This document shows positions 25,460 through 33,903 of a DNA stretch of 64,000 nucleotides, piece after piece. How positions within the stretch are numbered: position 1 is the first letter of the stretch; each line of letters starts with the position of its first letter. Below the pieces are notes generated by a model. The model searched no databases. It was not told the DNA's origin and saw nothing but the letters and a program-made list of their open reading frames with translations. The position numbers and the translations under genes are program-made. Source of the stretch: Coprococcus sp. (GTDB lineage: Bacteria; Bacillota; Clostridia; Lachnospirales; Lachnospiraceae); contig JAGBHU010000040.1 in the NCBI GenBank assembly GCA_017935345.1, positions 1 to 64,000 on the forward strand, read 5' to 3'.

Positions 25460-25765
25460 ATGTTTGTAGAAAGAATTACAAAAGATCAAATGAAGATGTT
25501 TCTTGAGACATTTGCGTGTTGCAGCGAACAGAGAAATCTTGTCATGCATCTCAGTTATGCAGGAAAAGAGCCGTTTTTGGATGTGACCAGATTCAGCAAT
25601 GGAGTGGTTTATACGGATTCTTATTATGATTTTGACAGTACATATTGCAGTAATCTTTGGAATAAATTTTTGTATACGCAGTTTACACATGAATATTATA
25701 GTGCTTACAAGGAATATCTGATGAAGGATGTAGACAGAAAGTTAACCAATATGATTAAGATATAG
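25460..25765 (+). CDS. Hypothetical protein, 101 residues
   Basis: I do not recognise this protein. It is soluble, rich in Phe, Tyr and Asp, and contains FLETFACCSEQRNLVMHLSY near the start and DSYYDFDSTYCSNLWNKF in the middle. There is no signal peptide. The ATG at 25460 is preceded by AGAGAGG; a GTG at 25442 is in frame but lies within the ribosome site region. It sits between the epimerase-like gene and the Fic gene. It does not look like a Fic antitoxin: no S/TxxxE(G/N) inhibitory motif is present. Confidence 0.6.
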   Translation: MFVERITKDQMKMFLETFACCSEQRNLVMHLSYAGKEPFLDVTRFSNGVVYTDSYYDFDSTYCSNLWNKFLYTQFTHEYYSAYKEYLMKDVDRKLTNMIKI

Positions 25766-25837
25766 TGTGAACATCTAATAAATTAAAAGTGTCGTAAAGG
25801 GCAATTCACTAAGGGATTGATTGATGGAGGTTTTATT

Positions 25838-26443
25838 ATGGCTCTGGAAAATAAATTAGGTATTAACGATTCCGCAGAACTTGCAAGGACAGAAGAAAAA
25901 ATAAGCAAAATAAAAGCAATTGAATTATATGAAAGTAATATTGTTGAAGAATCTGAGATTGGAAGATTTTCGGGACTTGCAAAAATTCATAAGTTCTTAT
26001 TTGATGAGATATATGATTTTGCTGGGAAAGTAAGAACAGTAAATATAGCAAAAGGTAATTTTAGATTTGCTCCTGTAATGTATTTAGAAATGGCTCTAAA
26101 ACATATTGATAAAATGCCTCAATCAACTTATGATGAGGTTATTGAAAAATATGTGGAAATGAATGTTGCTCATCCTTTTAGAGAGGGCAATGGAAGAAGT
26201 ACACGTATCTGGCTTGATTTGATTCTGAAAAAGGAATTAAAGCTGGTTGTAGATTGGAATAAGGTTGATAAAGAAGATTATCTACTTGCTATGGAGAGAA
26301 GCCCTATTAAGGATGTGGAAATTAAAGTTTTACTTAGAAATGCACTAACAGATCAGATCGATAACAGGGAAATATATATGAAAGGTATTGATGCAAGTTA
26401 TTATTATGAAGGATATAATACCTTTAATTCGGAAGATTTGTAG
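25838..26443 (+). CDS. Class III Fic-domain protein (probable AMPylase)
   Basis: The 201-residue protein has the complete Fic active site HPFREGNGRSTR (His112) and a preceding flap region. Near the C-terminus, SYYYEG (Ser187 to Gly192) matches the inhibitory motif S/T-xxx-E-G/N; its Glu191 should block productive ATP binding. A single-domain Fic with a C-terminal inhibitory helix is class III, as in Neisseria meningitidis, and is usually self-controlled through oligomer state. It transfers AMP or a similar group to Ser, Thr or Tyr side chains of target proteins. A GGAGG site lies 7 bases before the ATG. The DNA is AT-richer than its neighbours, hinting at acquisition. The target is unknown. 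Confidence 0.9.
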   Translation: MALENKLGINDSAELARTEEKISKIKAIELYESNIVEESEIGRFSGLAKIHKFLFDEIYDFAGKVRTVNIAKGNFRFAPVMYLEMALKHIDKMPQSTYDEVIEKYVEMNVAHPFREGNGRSTRIWLDLILKKELKLVVDWNKVDKEDYLLAMERSPIKDVEIKVLLRNALTDQIDNREIYMKGIDASYYYEGYNTFNSEDL

Positions 26444-26517
26444 AATTAGATTCAATATTACTTAATATAAGTAATAAAAGATAGAAATTGATTAGTTATT
26501 ACTTCAATATTAAACAC

Positions 26518-26550
26518 AAGCATTGTATAGAAATATACAGTGCTTTTATA
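26518..26550 (+). terminator. Terminator after the Fic gene
   Basis: A 12-bp stem with one T-G wobble (26518-26529 with 26534-26545) and a GAAA tetraloop is followed by TTTATAAT. Confidence 0.7.
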
Positions 26551-26627
26551 ATACGGGTATTTATAACAGAAATAAAATGTATTGTTGGCAGAAAAATGAA
26601 AGCGTGTTAAAGGTCATATTAAAAAAT

Positions 26628-26656
26628 AAAATCAAGACTCTGAAAGCCTTGATTTT
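26628..26656 (-). terminator. Terminator of tRNA-Leu
   Basis: Read leftward, AAAATCAAG (26656-26648) pairs with CTTGATTTT (26636-26628) and is followed by ATTTTTTAA. It lies 15 bases beyond the 3' end of the tRNA. Confidence 0.8.
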
Positions 26657-26670
26657 ACTATGTTTCTAAG

Positions 26671-26754
26671 TGCGGGAGATGGGACTTGAACCCACACGCC
26701 GTTTCCAGCACTAGATCCTTAGTCTAGCCTGTCTGCCAATTCCAGCACTCCCGC
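26671..26754 (-). tRNA. tRNA-Leu (anticodon UAA)
   Basis: On the minus strand an 84-base tRNA folds with a GCGGGAG/CTCCCGC acceptor stem, a CTAGA/TCTAG anticodon stem around loop CTAAGGA (anticodon TAA), a long class II variable arm (TGCTGGAAACGGCG) and a GTGGG-TTCAAGT-CCCAT T arm. The discriminator base is A, as required for leucine tRNAs. CCA is not encoded. It has its own consensus promoter and terminator. The rest of 26444-27107 holds these signals, the Fic terminator and the candidate operator at 27004; I see no gene in it. Confidence 0.96.
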
Positions 26755-26793
26755 ACACTATTTATGCATTAGCAGCTCGCTAACACAAGTGAC

Positions 26794-26822
26794 ATAATAG
26801 CATTCTATAAAATAAATGTCAA
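26794..26822 (-). promoter_or_regulatory. Promoter of tRNA-Leu
   Basis: On the minus strand TTGACA (26822-26817) and TATTAT (26799-26794) with a 17-base spacer, 40 bases before the tRNA 5' end. Confidence 0.8.
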
Positions 26823-27003
26823 CATCTTTTTGACTTTTTTTAAATCTTTTTAAACATAGTGATTTCCCTATTGAAGTCAAAACATTAAGGTAATATTAAG
26901 AAAAGGGATAACAACTCTTAAAATTACTTAATGTGCATACAAGGACTAGACATAATCAGTAATTCCGTTTAAAATTGCATAGAGTAGAAAAATAATAGCT
27001 ATA

Positions 27004-27027
27004 GTATGTTCGTTCTTTCGAACATAC
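27004..27027. promoter_or_regulatory. Inverted repeat upstream of the exporter operon, candidate operator
   Basis: GTATGTTCG (27004-27012) and CGAACATAC (27019-27027) are a perfect 9-bp inverted repeat with a 6-base spacer. A direct repeat TATGATGCAT follows at 27039-27048 and 27050-27059. A TATAGT box overlaps the left edge (27000-27005), so a bound repressor would cover a start site. The half sites point opposite to those of a LexA box. Confidence 0.45.
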
Positions 27028-27107
27028 AGTATTTAGTTATGATGCATTTATGATGCATAGCGGTTTTATAGTATATACAGATATATAAATACATTAAGGA
27101 GGCTAGG

Positions 27108-28136
27108 ATGTATACATATAAAAGGGTAAAAAAAGCGGCCTGTTTTGTACTTTCAGGAGCAATGATGATATCCTTGTGTGGTTGTAGTAAGAACAGCGCA
27201 AAGGATAGTGCTCCGAGTATCAATTTGGAGCCGTATAGCAAGATGGTATATGATACGGTAACAGTACAACAGGGAGATATAGAGTCAGTTGTTGAATTGT
27301 CACTGAAACCGGATGATTTTGAGATGAAAAATTATTCTGTTGACCAGTCGGATTTTGAAGTAGATAAGATTAATGTAAAAAAAGGTGACAAGGTCAGTAA
27401 GGGGGATATCATGATATCCTTTAAGGCAGAAGAAATACAGGAGTCTATTGATTCTTATGAGGAAGAAAAAGCACAAAATGAGATGCTCATTGACCATTAT
27501 ACCAAGCTTATGGCAATAGACAGTTCGAATGATTATTCTGATGATATCGCATCTCTGAGAGATGATATTGAACTTGCAAATCTGTATATCGAAGAACAAA
27601 ATGAACGACTGAAGGATTATCAGGTTATAGCAGAACGTGATGGTACCGTAACCTATTTAAATGAATATTTGCAGTATGGATATGCGACTGCCGGAGAAAC
27701 GCTTGTTTCGCTTGTTTCCGGTTCTTCCGATTATACAGCTACGACAGATGATGACTTTGAATTTAAGGTAGGAGATGTATACGAAGCTGAATTAAATATT
27801 GCAGTTTATGAAATGAAGGTTAAAAGCTGTGAAAAATATACAGATGCAGCGACAGGGAAAGAGATGCAGAATCTGATATTTGAGCCGACAACGGATATGT
27901 CCGGCGTAACGGAGTCGGATGTACTTAGTATGGTGATAAATAAACCTGTAATCAGCAATGTTGTATATGTTGATAAGGATGCTGTATTTGAGGGTAAAGA
28001 TGAAAATAATTATGTCTATGTTGTAAACGACGAAGGATATAGAAGTGCGGTAAAGGTTACTGTAGGAGATAAGGTAGATGATTATATCATCATTAAAGAA
28101 GGCCTAAAAGCAGGAGAGCAGGTGACATTGAATTGA
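27108..28136 (+). CDS. Lipoprotein membrane-fusion (adaptor) subunit of an ABC exporter
   Basis: The 342-residue protein has a lipoprotein signal ending LCGC (Cys26). It follows the MacA/HlyD-like adaptor plan: a split lipoyl-type half (DKINVKKGDKVSKGDIMISF), a coiled-coil hairpin at about residues 105-170, the second lipoyl half (VIAERDGTVTYLNEYL) and a C-terminal beta-barrel ending VGDKVDDYIIIKEGLKAGEQVTLN. Adaptors of this type sit outside the membrane and link the permease to its substrate. An AGGAGG site precedes the ATG. Its stop codon overlaps the TTG start of the second adaptor. It opens a five-gene exporter operon. Confidence 0.85.
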   Translation: MYTYKRVKKAACFVLSGAMMISLCGCSKNSAKDSAPSINLEPYSKMVYDTVTVQQGDIESVVELSLKPDDFEMKNYSVDQSDFEVDKINVKKGDKVSKGDIMISFKAEEIQESIDSYEEEKAQNEMLIDHYTKLMAIDSSNDYSDDIASLRDDIELANLYIEEQNERLKDYQVIAERDGTVTYLNEYLQYGYATAGETLVSLVSGSSDYTATTDDDFEFKVGDVYEAELNIAVYEMKVKSCEKYTDAATGKEMQNLIFEPTTDMSGVTESDVLSMVINKPVISNVVYVDKDAVFEGKDENNYVYVVNDEGYRSAVKVTVGDKVDDYIIIKEGLKAGEQVTLN

Positions 28137-30391
28137 GACTATTTGAACGTATAAATAATAAAAAAATAATATCATACATTTCTTTGCTTGTTGTGATGTC
28201 CATGTGTCTTGTGGGATGCGGGAAGAAGGAGGAGGATATTCCTGAGCTGATAGAGCCGGTGGTTACAAATTCTTCTTACAGACCTGTATCATATGGAGAT
28301 ATCGGAAAGCAGGTAATTAAGACGGCTTCGGTTGTACCTACAGAATATTGTTATTTTTACAATTCCAATGTAACCATATCGAAGCTTTATGTAAATGTAG
28401 GAGACTATGTAGAAGCCGGTACTGTGCTTGCTGAGGCAGATAGTGAAGAAATTGACTCCGGTATGGAGGAGATAAGTGAAACATTGTCAAAGCAAAAGAC
28501 ATTACATGAATTGAATCAGAAGATATTTAATGAAAGCCAGAAAGAGCTTGATTGGAAAATTAAAGCCTGTGAAGAGGTTGGAGATGAAGACGGTGCGGCA
28601 GAGTATAGACTGGAGAAGGCTACTGCAGCAGAAAATAACAGATATGACAATATGTTGTATGAATATCAGCTTAACAAAACCCAGAAAAGCTATGACGAAC
28701 AAAGTGAGTTACAGGAGGATGGAACGCTTACCGCAGATCATTCCGGATATGTAACATATGTTAAGAGCATTGTGGAAGAAAACGGTGTGTCAGGCGGAGA
28801 AAATGTTGTAATCATATCGGATATAAACCAGCCGTATATTGAAATTACAGGCGAGAAGGTTAAAAGAGGTGCATATGATGTATTTAAAAATATGTACACT
28901 GTAATCGACGGTAAGCGGTATGAAATTGAAACATATGATTACACAAATCAGGAATTGGCAGTTGCCCAGAGCATGTCCAGCATTCCTGATGTAAGATTCA
29001 AGCTTAAGGATGGTAATAAGAGCCTTCTTAAGGCAGGAAGTACATTGTCGCTTTACTTTACAACTTCGGAGATTATCAATGTTCTTATCATAGGTAATGA
29101 TTCCTTGTATGAAGAAAACGGCAAGACTTTTGTATATGTAAAAACAGAGAATAACGATAAAGAAAGACGTGATATAACGATTGGAGAAAGTGATGACAAT
29201 TATACACAGGTAGTAGACGGCCTTAAGGAAGGTGAGCTGGTTTACTATTTGTCGGATTCCATCATGCCGGCAAGCTATGTTGAATATGAAGTAACACTCG
29301 GTAATTTTACAAAGAGCGGGACAAGCAAAAAGTTTTCTATGGAAGACAGAAATATGGTAATGTATTCAGCTCCTTGTGAGGGATATTTTAATACCTTTGA
29401 TTTGGTTGAAGGTCAGGAGGTTAAAAAAGGAGATTTGTTATTTTCCATAGATAGCGGAGGCGGAAGTGCTGCGGTTAAGGAAATTGATATACAGATTGCT
29501 GAGGAAAATTCCTCATATAATGAAATGATTGCCGGATATGACGAGCAGATAAAGTCTCTTTCAAAGCAGATATCCGATTGGAAATCAGGTAAGCTTCCTG
29601 ACAGGACTGCTTCACCGGGCGATGCGGAAGAAAATACTTTGTATATGGCAGAACAGCTTACATGCCAGAAACAGATAGCTTCCTATAATAAACAGATAGC
29701 AACAGTTAATTATAATGCAAATATCGCATCATTAAATAAGCAGAGAGAGAAGCTTAATAAAAATAATGATGGCAGTGGTAATATAAGTGTTTATGCCGAA
29801 CAGGATGGTTTTGTAAAGAGTGTAGCTGTTGCTACCGATGTAAAACTGGAGGAAGGTCAGAATATTGTAAGCATCGGCTCCGAAGAAAATGTTATTATGG
29901 CACTTTCATTAACCGATGATGAGAGCGGCGGTGAAGCCGGTTCGCTTCAATTTAACCAGCCTGTGACAGTAGTGAATAATACGGATGACAGTATAAAGTT
30001 TAAGGGAAAATGTATCGGAACTACTGCTAATACAGCAAAGGCATATATATCAACGGATAAAGACGGTGAGGTACATGTAACAAAAAGTTCAGGAACGGAA
30101 GGCACAAAATACTTTATCGAGGTTGAAGATAAAAAATTCTATGAGCAGCCAAAGGCATATTCCGTAAAATATGCAAAGGAATCTCTTGAGAATGTAATTT
30201 TGATACCGGCAAACATGATATATCATGAAGTAGAGAAAACTTCAGGACGTGAATATGATTATGTTTGGAAGGTTATGGACGGACAGCTTGTAAAGCAGTA
30301 TATCACAATAGGTTCCGGTGACGAGACACAAAAGACGATATTATCGGGACTGAATGACGGTGATATTATAGCAAAAGAAACGGCAGAGTAG
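28133..30391 (+). CDS. Large lipoprotein adaptor with two tandem membrane-fusion modules
   Basis: The 752-residue protein has a lipoprotein signal ending LVGC (Cys29). It appears to contain two adaptor modules in a row: residues about 50-380 and 400-752. Each has lipoyl-like halves flanking a coiled coil (residues about 105-190 and about 450-545) and a VGDYVEAGTVLAEADS- or VEGQEVKKGDLLFSIDS-like turn, and each ends in a barrel. The start is a TTG at 28133, 8 bases after AGGTG and overlapping the previous stop by four bases. Doubled adaptors in one chain are unusual and could reach further through the cell wall. The permease gene follows 13 bases later. Confidence 0.82.
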   Translation: MRLFERINNKKIISYISLLVVMSMCLVGCGKKEEDIPELIEPVVTNSSYRPVSYGDIGKQVIKTASVVPTEYCYFYNSNVTISKLYVNVGDYVEAGTVLAEADSEEIDSGMEEISETLSKQKTLHELNQKIFNESQKELDWKIKACEEVGDEDGAAEYRLEKATAAENNRYDNMLYEYQLNKTQKSYDEQSELQEDGTLTADHSGYVTYVKSIVEENGVSGGENVVIISDINQPYIEITGEKVKRGAYDVFKNMYTVIDGKRYEIETYDYTNQELAVAQSMSSIPDVRFKLKDGNKSLLKAGSTLSLYFTTSEIINVLIIGNDSLYEENGKTFVYVKTENNDKERRDITIGESDDNYTQVVDGLKEGELVYYLSDSIMPASYVEYEVTLGNFTKSGTSKKFSMEDRNMVMYSAPCEGYFNTFDLVEGQEVKKGDLLFSIDSGGGSAAVKEIDIQIAEENSSYNEMIAGYDEQIKSLSKQISDWKSGKLPDRTASPGDAEENTLYMAEQLTCQKQIASYNKQIATVNYNANIASLNKQREKLNKNNDGSGNISVYAEQDGFVKSVAVATDVKLEEGQNIVSIGSEENVIMALSLTDDESGGEAGSLQFNQPVTVVNNTDDSIKFKGKCIGTTANTAKAYISTDKDGEVHVTKSSGTEGTKYFIEVEDKKFYEQPKAYSVKYAKESLENVILIPANMIYHEVEKTSGREYDYVWKVMDGQLVKQYITIGSGDETQKTILSGLNDGDIIAKETAE

Positions 30392-30404
30392 AAAGGAGAC
30401 GGAT

Positions 30405-33221
30405 ATGTTTAAATTTTTAGGACATAAATTATTGAACAAAAAATGGCTTAATGCATGTCTCCTTTTAGGTATCGTACTTCTTGTGGCGGTGGCATCATGT
30501 AATCCGATGTTCAAAAACGGAGCATTGGATATGATGCTGTCATCAAAATTTGATGAGGCAATAGAGGATAATAATAAGTTTTCCTGTATGATGGGAAGAG
30601 CAGGCTCCGTTGCAACGGAAGATTATCCTGATACAACGGCGGTACGGAGTAAGATCGATTCCTATGAAAAAATGTGGAACAGCTATATTGGTGTTGATAT
30701 CATCGAGAAGCAGACCTATATGTCTATAGAAGCCACATTTGCCATGTCCAATCTTGGCAATAGAAAATATGTGGATATTGCGTATCTGGAGGATATGGAG
30801 TCTCATATCGATATCGTCTATGGCGAAGGTATGGATGCAGTAATGGAAGCAGGTACATATCCTTGTATCATATCCCAGCAATATCTTGATTCCTATAATC
30901 TTGTTGTAGGCGAGGTGCTGACATTTGATGATATAACAGATTCTTCCGGCAATCCACTTGTATGTACGGTTGCAGGGGTATTCCAAGAGAATAATTACAA
31001 TGACATTTATTGGTATAAGACGGTAAATGATTTGGAAAAGAAGATATTTGTATCAGAAGATGTATTTAACGAAATTGTTGACAAATTTGGCGCTCTTACA
31101 ATTTACTATAATGATTATCTGATGCTTGATTATGCTCAGTTTACGCATTCAAATGCCATGGATACGCTGTACTATTTGAATGAGTTTCAAAATGCTGACG
31201 GACATTTTATTCAGAACTTTTCCGATATATTAATAGACTATAAAGGTGATGCAAGGTCTATCAAAATCATTATATGGGTACTTGAATTACCGATACTTGT
31301 ATTGCTTCTGGCATTTATCTATATGGTTTCAAGCCAGATTTTAGAGATGGAGGATGGCGAGATTGCCATGCTAAAGAGCAGGGGTACAAGTACAAAACAG
31401 ATACTTGGTATCTATCTGGGACAGTCGTCAATATTGTCCATCATAGCAATATTGATTGGTATTCCGATAGGATTTTTGTTATGTAAACTTGCTGCAAGTT
31501 CAAGTTCGTTTTTGAAGTTTTCGGTTCGGGATACGCATTTTTATGGATTTGATGCAGGTATGCTTGTGTATTCACTGATTGCAGCCTTGATATCAGTATT
31601 ATTTGTTACGCTGCCGGTATTCAAATATGCCAAGAATTCGATTGTAGAGGTTAAGAGCAGAACCGGCAAAGTCAATGCAAAGCCGTTTTGGGAGAAATTC
31701 TTTATCGATATCATACTGGTTGGTGTATCCATTTATCTGCTTTACAATTATAATAAGCAGAAGTCAGATATTGCCATCAGCATTTTATCAGGTTCAAAAC
31801 CGGACCCGCTTATTTTCCTGAATTCTTCGCTGTTTATATTTGCGGTTGGACTTTTGATACTTCGATTGATTAAGTATATGATAAAGCTGATTTATTATAT
31901 AGGAAGAAAGAAATGGTCGCCTGCCGTATATGCTTCTTTCCTTCAAATAACAAGAACGGTGAAAAAACAGGGCTTTATTTCCGTATTCCTTGTTATGACG
32001 ATTGCTATGGGTATGTTTAATTCCAATATGGCAAGAACCATTAACGAGAATAAAACAGAACGTTTGAAGTATAACATGGGTACTGATTTGATTTTACAGG
32101 AATACTGGCATATGGGTATCTATATTGATAAAGAAAAAAATGCCCGCTGGTATTATAACGAGGAAGATGTTGAACGTTTTGCAAAATGTACTGAAGGTAT
32201 GAGTGAAAGTATTGCAAAAGTTATCTATGATGATAAGACGACTATTAAGGTTGGTGGTACAGAGCTTGCAAATAATGTACTTATGGGAATCAACACCAAG
32301 GATTTTGGTAATACGGCAGAACTTCAGAGTGGATTGAATGAGGTGCATTGGTATCATTATCTGAATGATTTGGCGCAGGTTTCAAATGGTGTTATTATTT
32401 CATCAAATCTTGCAGAAAAATATAAATTGTCCGTAGGTGACAGTATATCCTATGCACGTTATAATCCGATTCCGTCCAAGGCAGAGGAGGAGATTGCATC
32501 GCCTAGTGGAACAGTATGTGCCATAGTGGATGCATGGCCGGGCTTTAACCAGTATACATATGAAAAAAATGAAGATGGTGAAGTTGAGGAAATAGAGCGA
32601 TACCTTGTTGTCGCCAATTATGCATATGTAGTTGGTGCTTTTGGTCAGACCCCTTATCAGGTATGGATGAAGCTTCAGGATGATGCGGATTATCAGGATG
32701 TGTTAAAGAACCTTAATGAACAGGATATCAATATTATATCTTACAGCAGTATAGATAAGGATGTATTAAAGATGCAGGAGTCACCGCTTGTTCTTATTAC
32801 AAATGGTTTGTTCTCGCTGTCATTTATCATTGCCATTATATTATGTACGGTAGGCTTCCTGATTTACTGGATTACATCCATTAAACAGAGAGAGTTGCTG
32901 TTTGGTATATACAGAGCTATGGGTATGAGTATGAAAGAAATTAATAAGATGCTTATTAATGAGCAGATGTTCAGCTCGGTTCTGGCCAGTGCGGCGGGAT
33001 ATGGAGTCGGTGCAATATCAACAGTACTGTTTGTAAAACTGGTTGCGATTGTTTACCTTCCGGAAGCCCATAGTATAGATATATCAATCACTGTCAATCC
33101 ACTTGACATTGTTAAGTTAACTATTGTTGTATTACTGATGTTTATTATCTGCTTCATAGTAATAAGAACTATTTTGAAGAAGATGAATATTACACAGGCA
33201 CTGAAACTTGGTGAGGATTAA
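30405..33221 (+). CDS. ABC transporter permease, FtsX/MacB family
   Basis: The 938-residue permease has an N-terminal membrane segment, a large extracellular domain (about residues 40-290) and three more segments (about 295-415). A second half repeats this plan and ends with three segments (about 800-930). The FtsX core is seen in LEMEDGEIAMLKSRGTSTKQIL and in RELLFGIYRAMGMSMKEIN. Such permeases do not form a simple pore; ATP hydrolysis inside the cell moves the outside domains. An AGGAG site precedes the ATG. It is flanked by two adaptor genes and two ATPase genes. The substrate is not evident. Confidence 0.9.
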   Translation: MFKFLGHKLLNKKWLNACLLLGIVLLVAVASCNPMFKNGALDMMLSSKFDEAIEDNNKFSCMMGRAGSVATEDYPDTTAVRSKIDSYEKMWNSYIGVDIIEKQTYMSIEATFAMSNLGNRKYVDIAYLEDMESHIDIVYGEGMDAVMEAGTYPCIISQQYLDSYNLVVGEVLTFDDITDSSGNPLVCTVAGVFQENNYNDIYWYKTVNDLEKKIFVSEDVFNEIVDKFGALTIYYNDYLMLDYAQFTHSNAMDTLYYLNEFQNADGHFIQNFSDILIDYKGDARSIKIIIWVLELPILVLLLAFIYMVSSQILEMEDGEIAMLKSRGTSTKQILGIYLGQSSILSIIAILIGIPIGFLLCKLAASSSSFLKFSVRDTHFYGFDAGMLVYSLIAALISVLFVTLPVFKYAKNSIVEVKSRTGKVNAKPFWEKFFIDIILVGVSIYLLYNYNKQKSDIAISILSGSKPDPLIFLNSSLFIFAVGLLILRLIKYMIKLIYYIGRKKWSPAVYASFLQITRTVKKQGFISVFLVMTIAMGMFNSNMARTINENKTERLKYNMGTDLILQEYWHMGIYIDKEKNARWYYNEEDVERFAKCTEGMSESIAKVIYDDKTTIKVGGTELANNVLMGINTKDFGNTAELQSGLNEVHWYHYLNDLAQVSNGVIISSNLAEKYKLSVGDSISYARYNPIPSKAEEEIASPSGTVCAIVDAWPGFNQYTYEKNEDGEVEEIERYLVVANYAYVVGAFGQTPYQVWMKLQDDADYQDVLKNLNEQDINIISYSSIDKDVLKMQESPLVLITNGLFSLSFIIAIILCTVGFLIYWITSIKQRELLFGIYRAMGMSMKEINKMLINEQMFSSVLASAAGYGVGAISTVLFVKLVAIVYLPEAHSIDISITVNPLDIVKLTIVVLLMFIICFIVIRTILKKMNITQALKLGED

Positions 33222-33224
33222 AAT

Positions 33225-33902
33225 ATGGATATGAATATGATACAGGCAAGAAATGTAAAAAGATGCTTTACCCTTGGAAGCGGAGAACCGTTTTATGCAC
33301 TAAAGGGAATTAATATTGATGTTCCTGCTTCAAAGCTGACAATATTAAAAGGTCGTTCCGGTTCGGGAAAAACAACATTGCTTAATATACTGAGTGCTTT
33401 GGATGAACCTTCTGAGGGTGATATCATGATTGATGACAGGATATTTAGCGAAATGTCTGATATACAGAAGGAAGAGCTTAGAAGATATGAGATCGGTTTT
33501 GTGTTTCAGTCTGTTGCACTGATTCCGATTATGAATGCATATGAAAATGTTGATTTTGGACTTCGCCTTGCGAATTATGAAGGAAATCGGGATAAAAGAA
33601 TTAAAGAGGTACTTGAAATGGTAGGTTTATCTTCCAGAATGTACCATATGCCGAATCAAATGTCAGGTGGTGAGCAGCAGAGGGTTGCCATAGCAAGAGC
33701 TGTGGCACATAAGCCTAAGGTAATATTTGCGGATGAACCGACAGGCGCTCTGGACACAGCATCAGGACTGAATGTCATGAAGCTGTTTAAGGAGCTGGTA
33801 GGTAAGGAAGGAATTACGATTGTAATGACTACCCATGACCCGAATCTTATGGAACTTGGAGACGTAGTATATGAGATAGAGGATGGTGAGATTATTGCCT
33901 GA
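33225..33902 (+). CDS. ABC transporter ATP-binding protein (first ATPase)
   Basis: The 225-residue ATPase has Walker A GRSGSGKTT, the signature MSGGEQQRVAIARA, Walker B VIFADEPTGALD and a switch His in TTHD. It belongs to the MacB/LolD-type group that works with FtsX-like permeases. It starts 3 bases after the permease stop codon. Its end overlaps the start region of a second, longer ATPase gene, which suggests that the transporter uses two different ATPase subunits. All motifs for ATP hydrolysis are intact. Confidence 0.93.
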   Translation: MDMNMIQARNVKRCFTLGSGEPFYALKGINIDVPASKLTILKGRSGSGKTTLLNILSALDEPSEGDIMIDDRIFSEMSDIQKEELRRYEIGFVFQSVALIPIMNAYENVDFGLRLANYEGNRDKRIKEVLEMVGLSSRMYHMPNQMSGGEQQRVAIARAVAHKPKVIFADEPTGALDTASGLNVMKLFKELVGKEGITIVMTTHDPNLMELGDVVYEIEDGEIIA

Positions 33903-33903
33903 T

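Noticed and set aside
25460-25765. 101-residue protein as antitoxin for the Fic protein
   Set aside because: It lacks the S/TxxxE(G/N) inhibitory helix, and the Fic protein carries its own motif at Ser187-Gly192.
26444-27000. Genomic island or phage attachment at tRNA-Leu
   Set aside because: No integrase, no repeated tRNA 3' end and no phage genes are seen on either side; only the Fic gene is somewhat AT-rich.
27004-27027. LexA (SOS) box
   Set aside because: Firmicutes LexA sites read CGAAC-N4-GTTCG; here the halves are in the opposite order (GTTCG then CGAAC).
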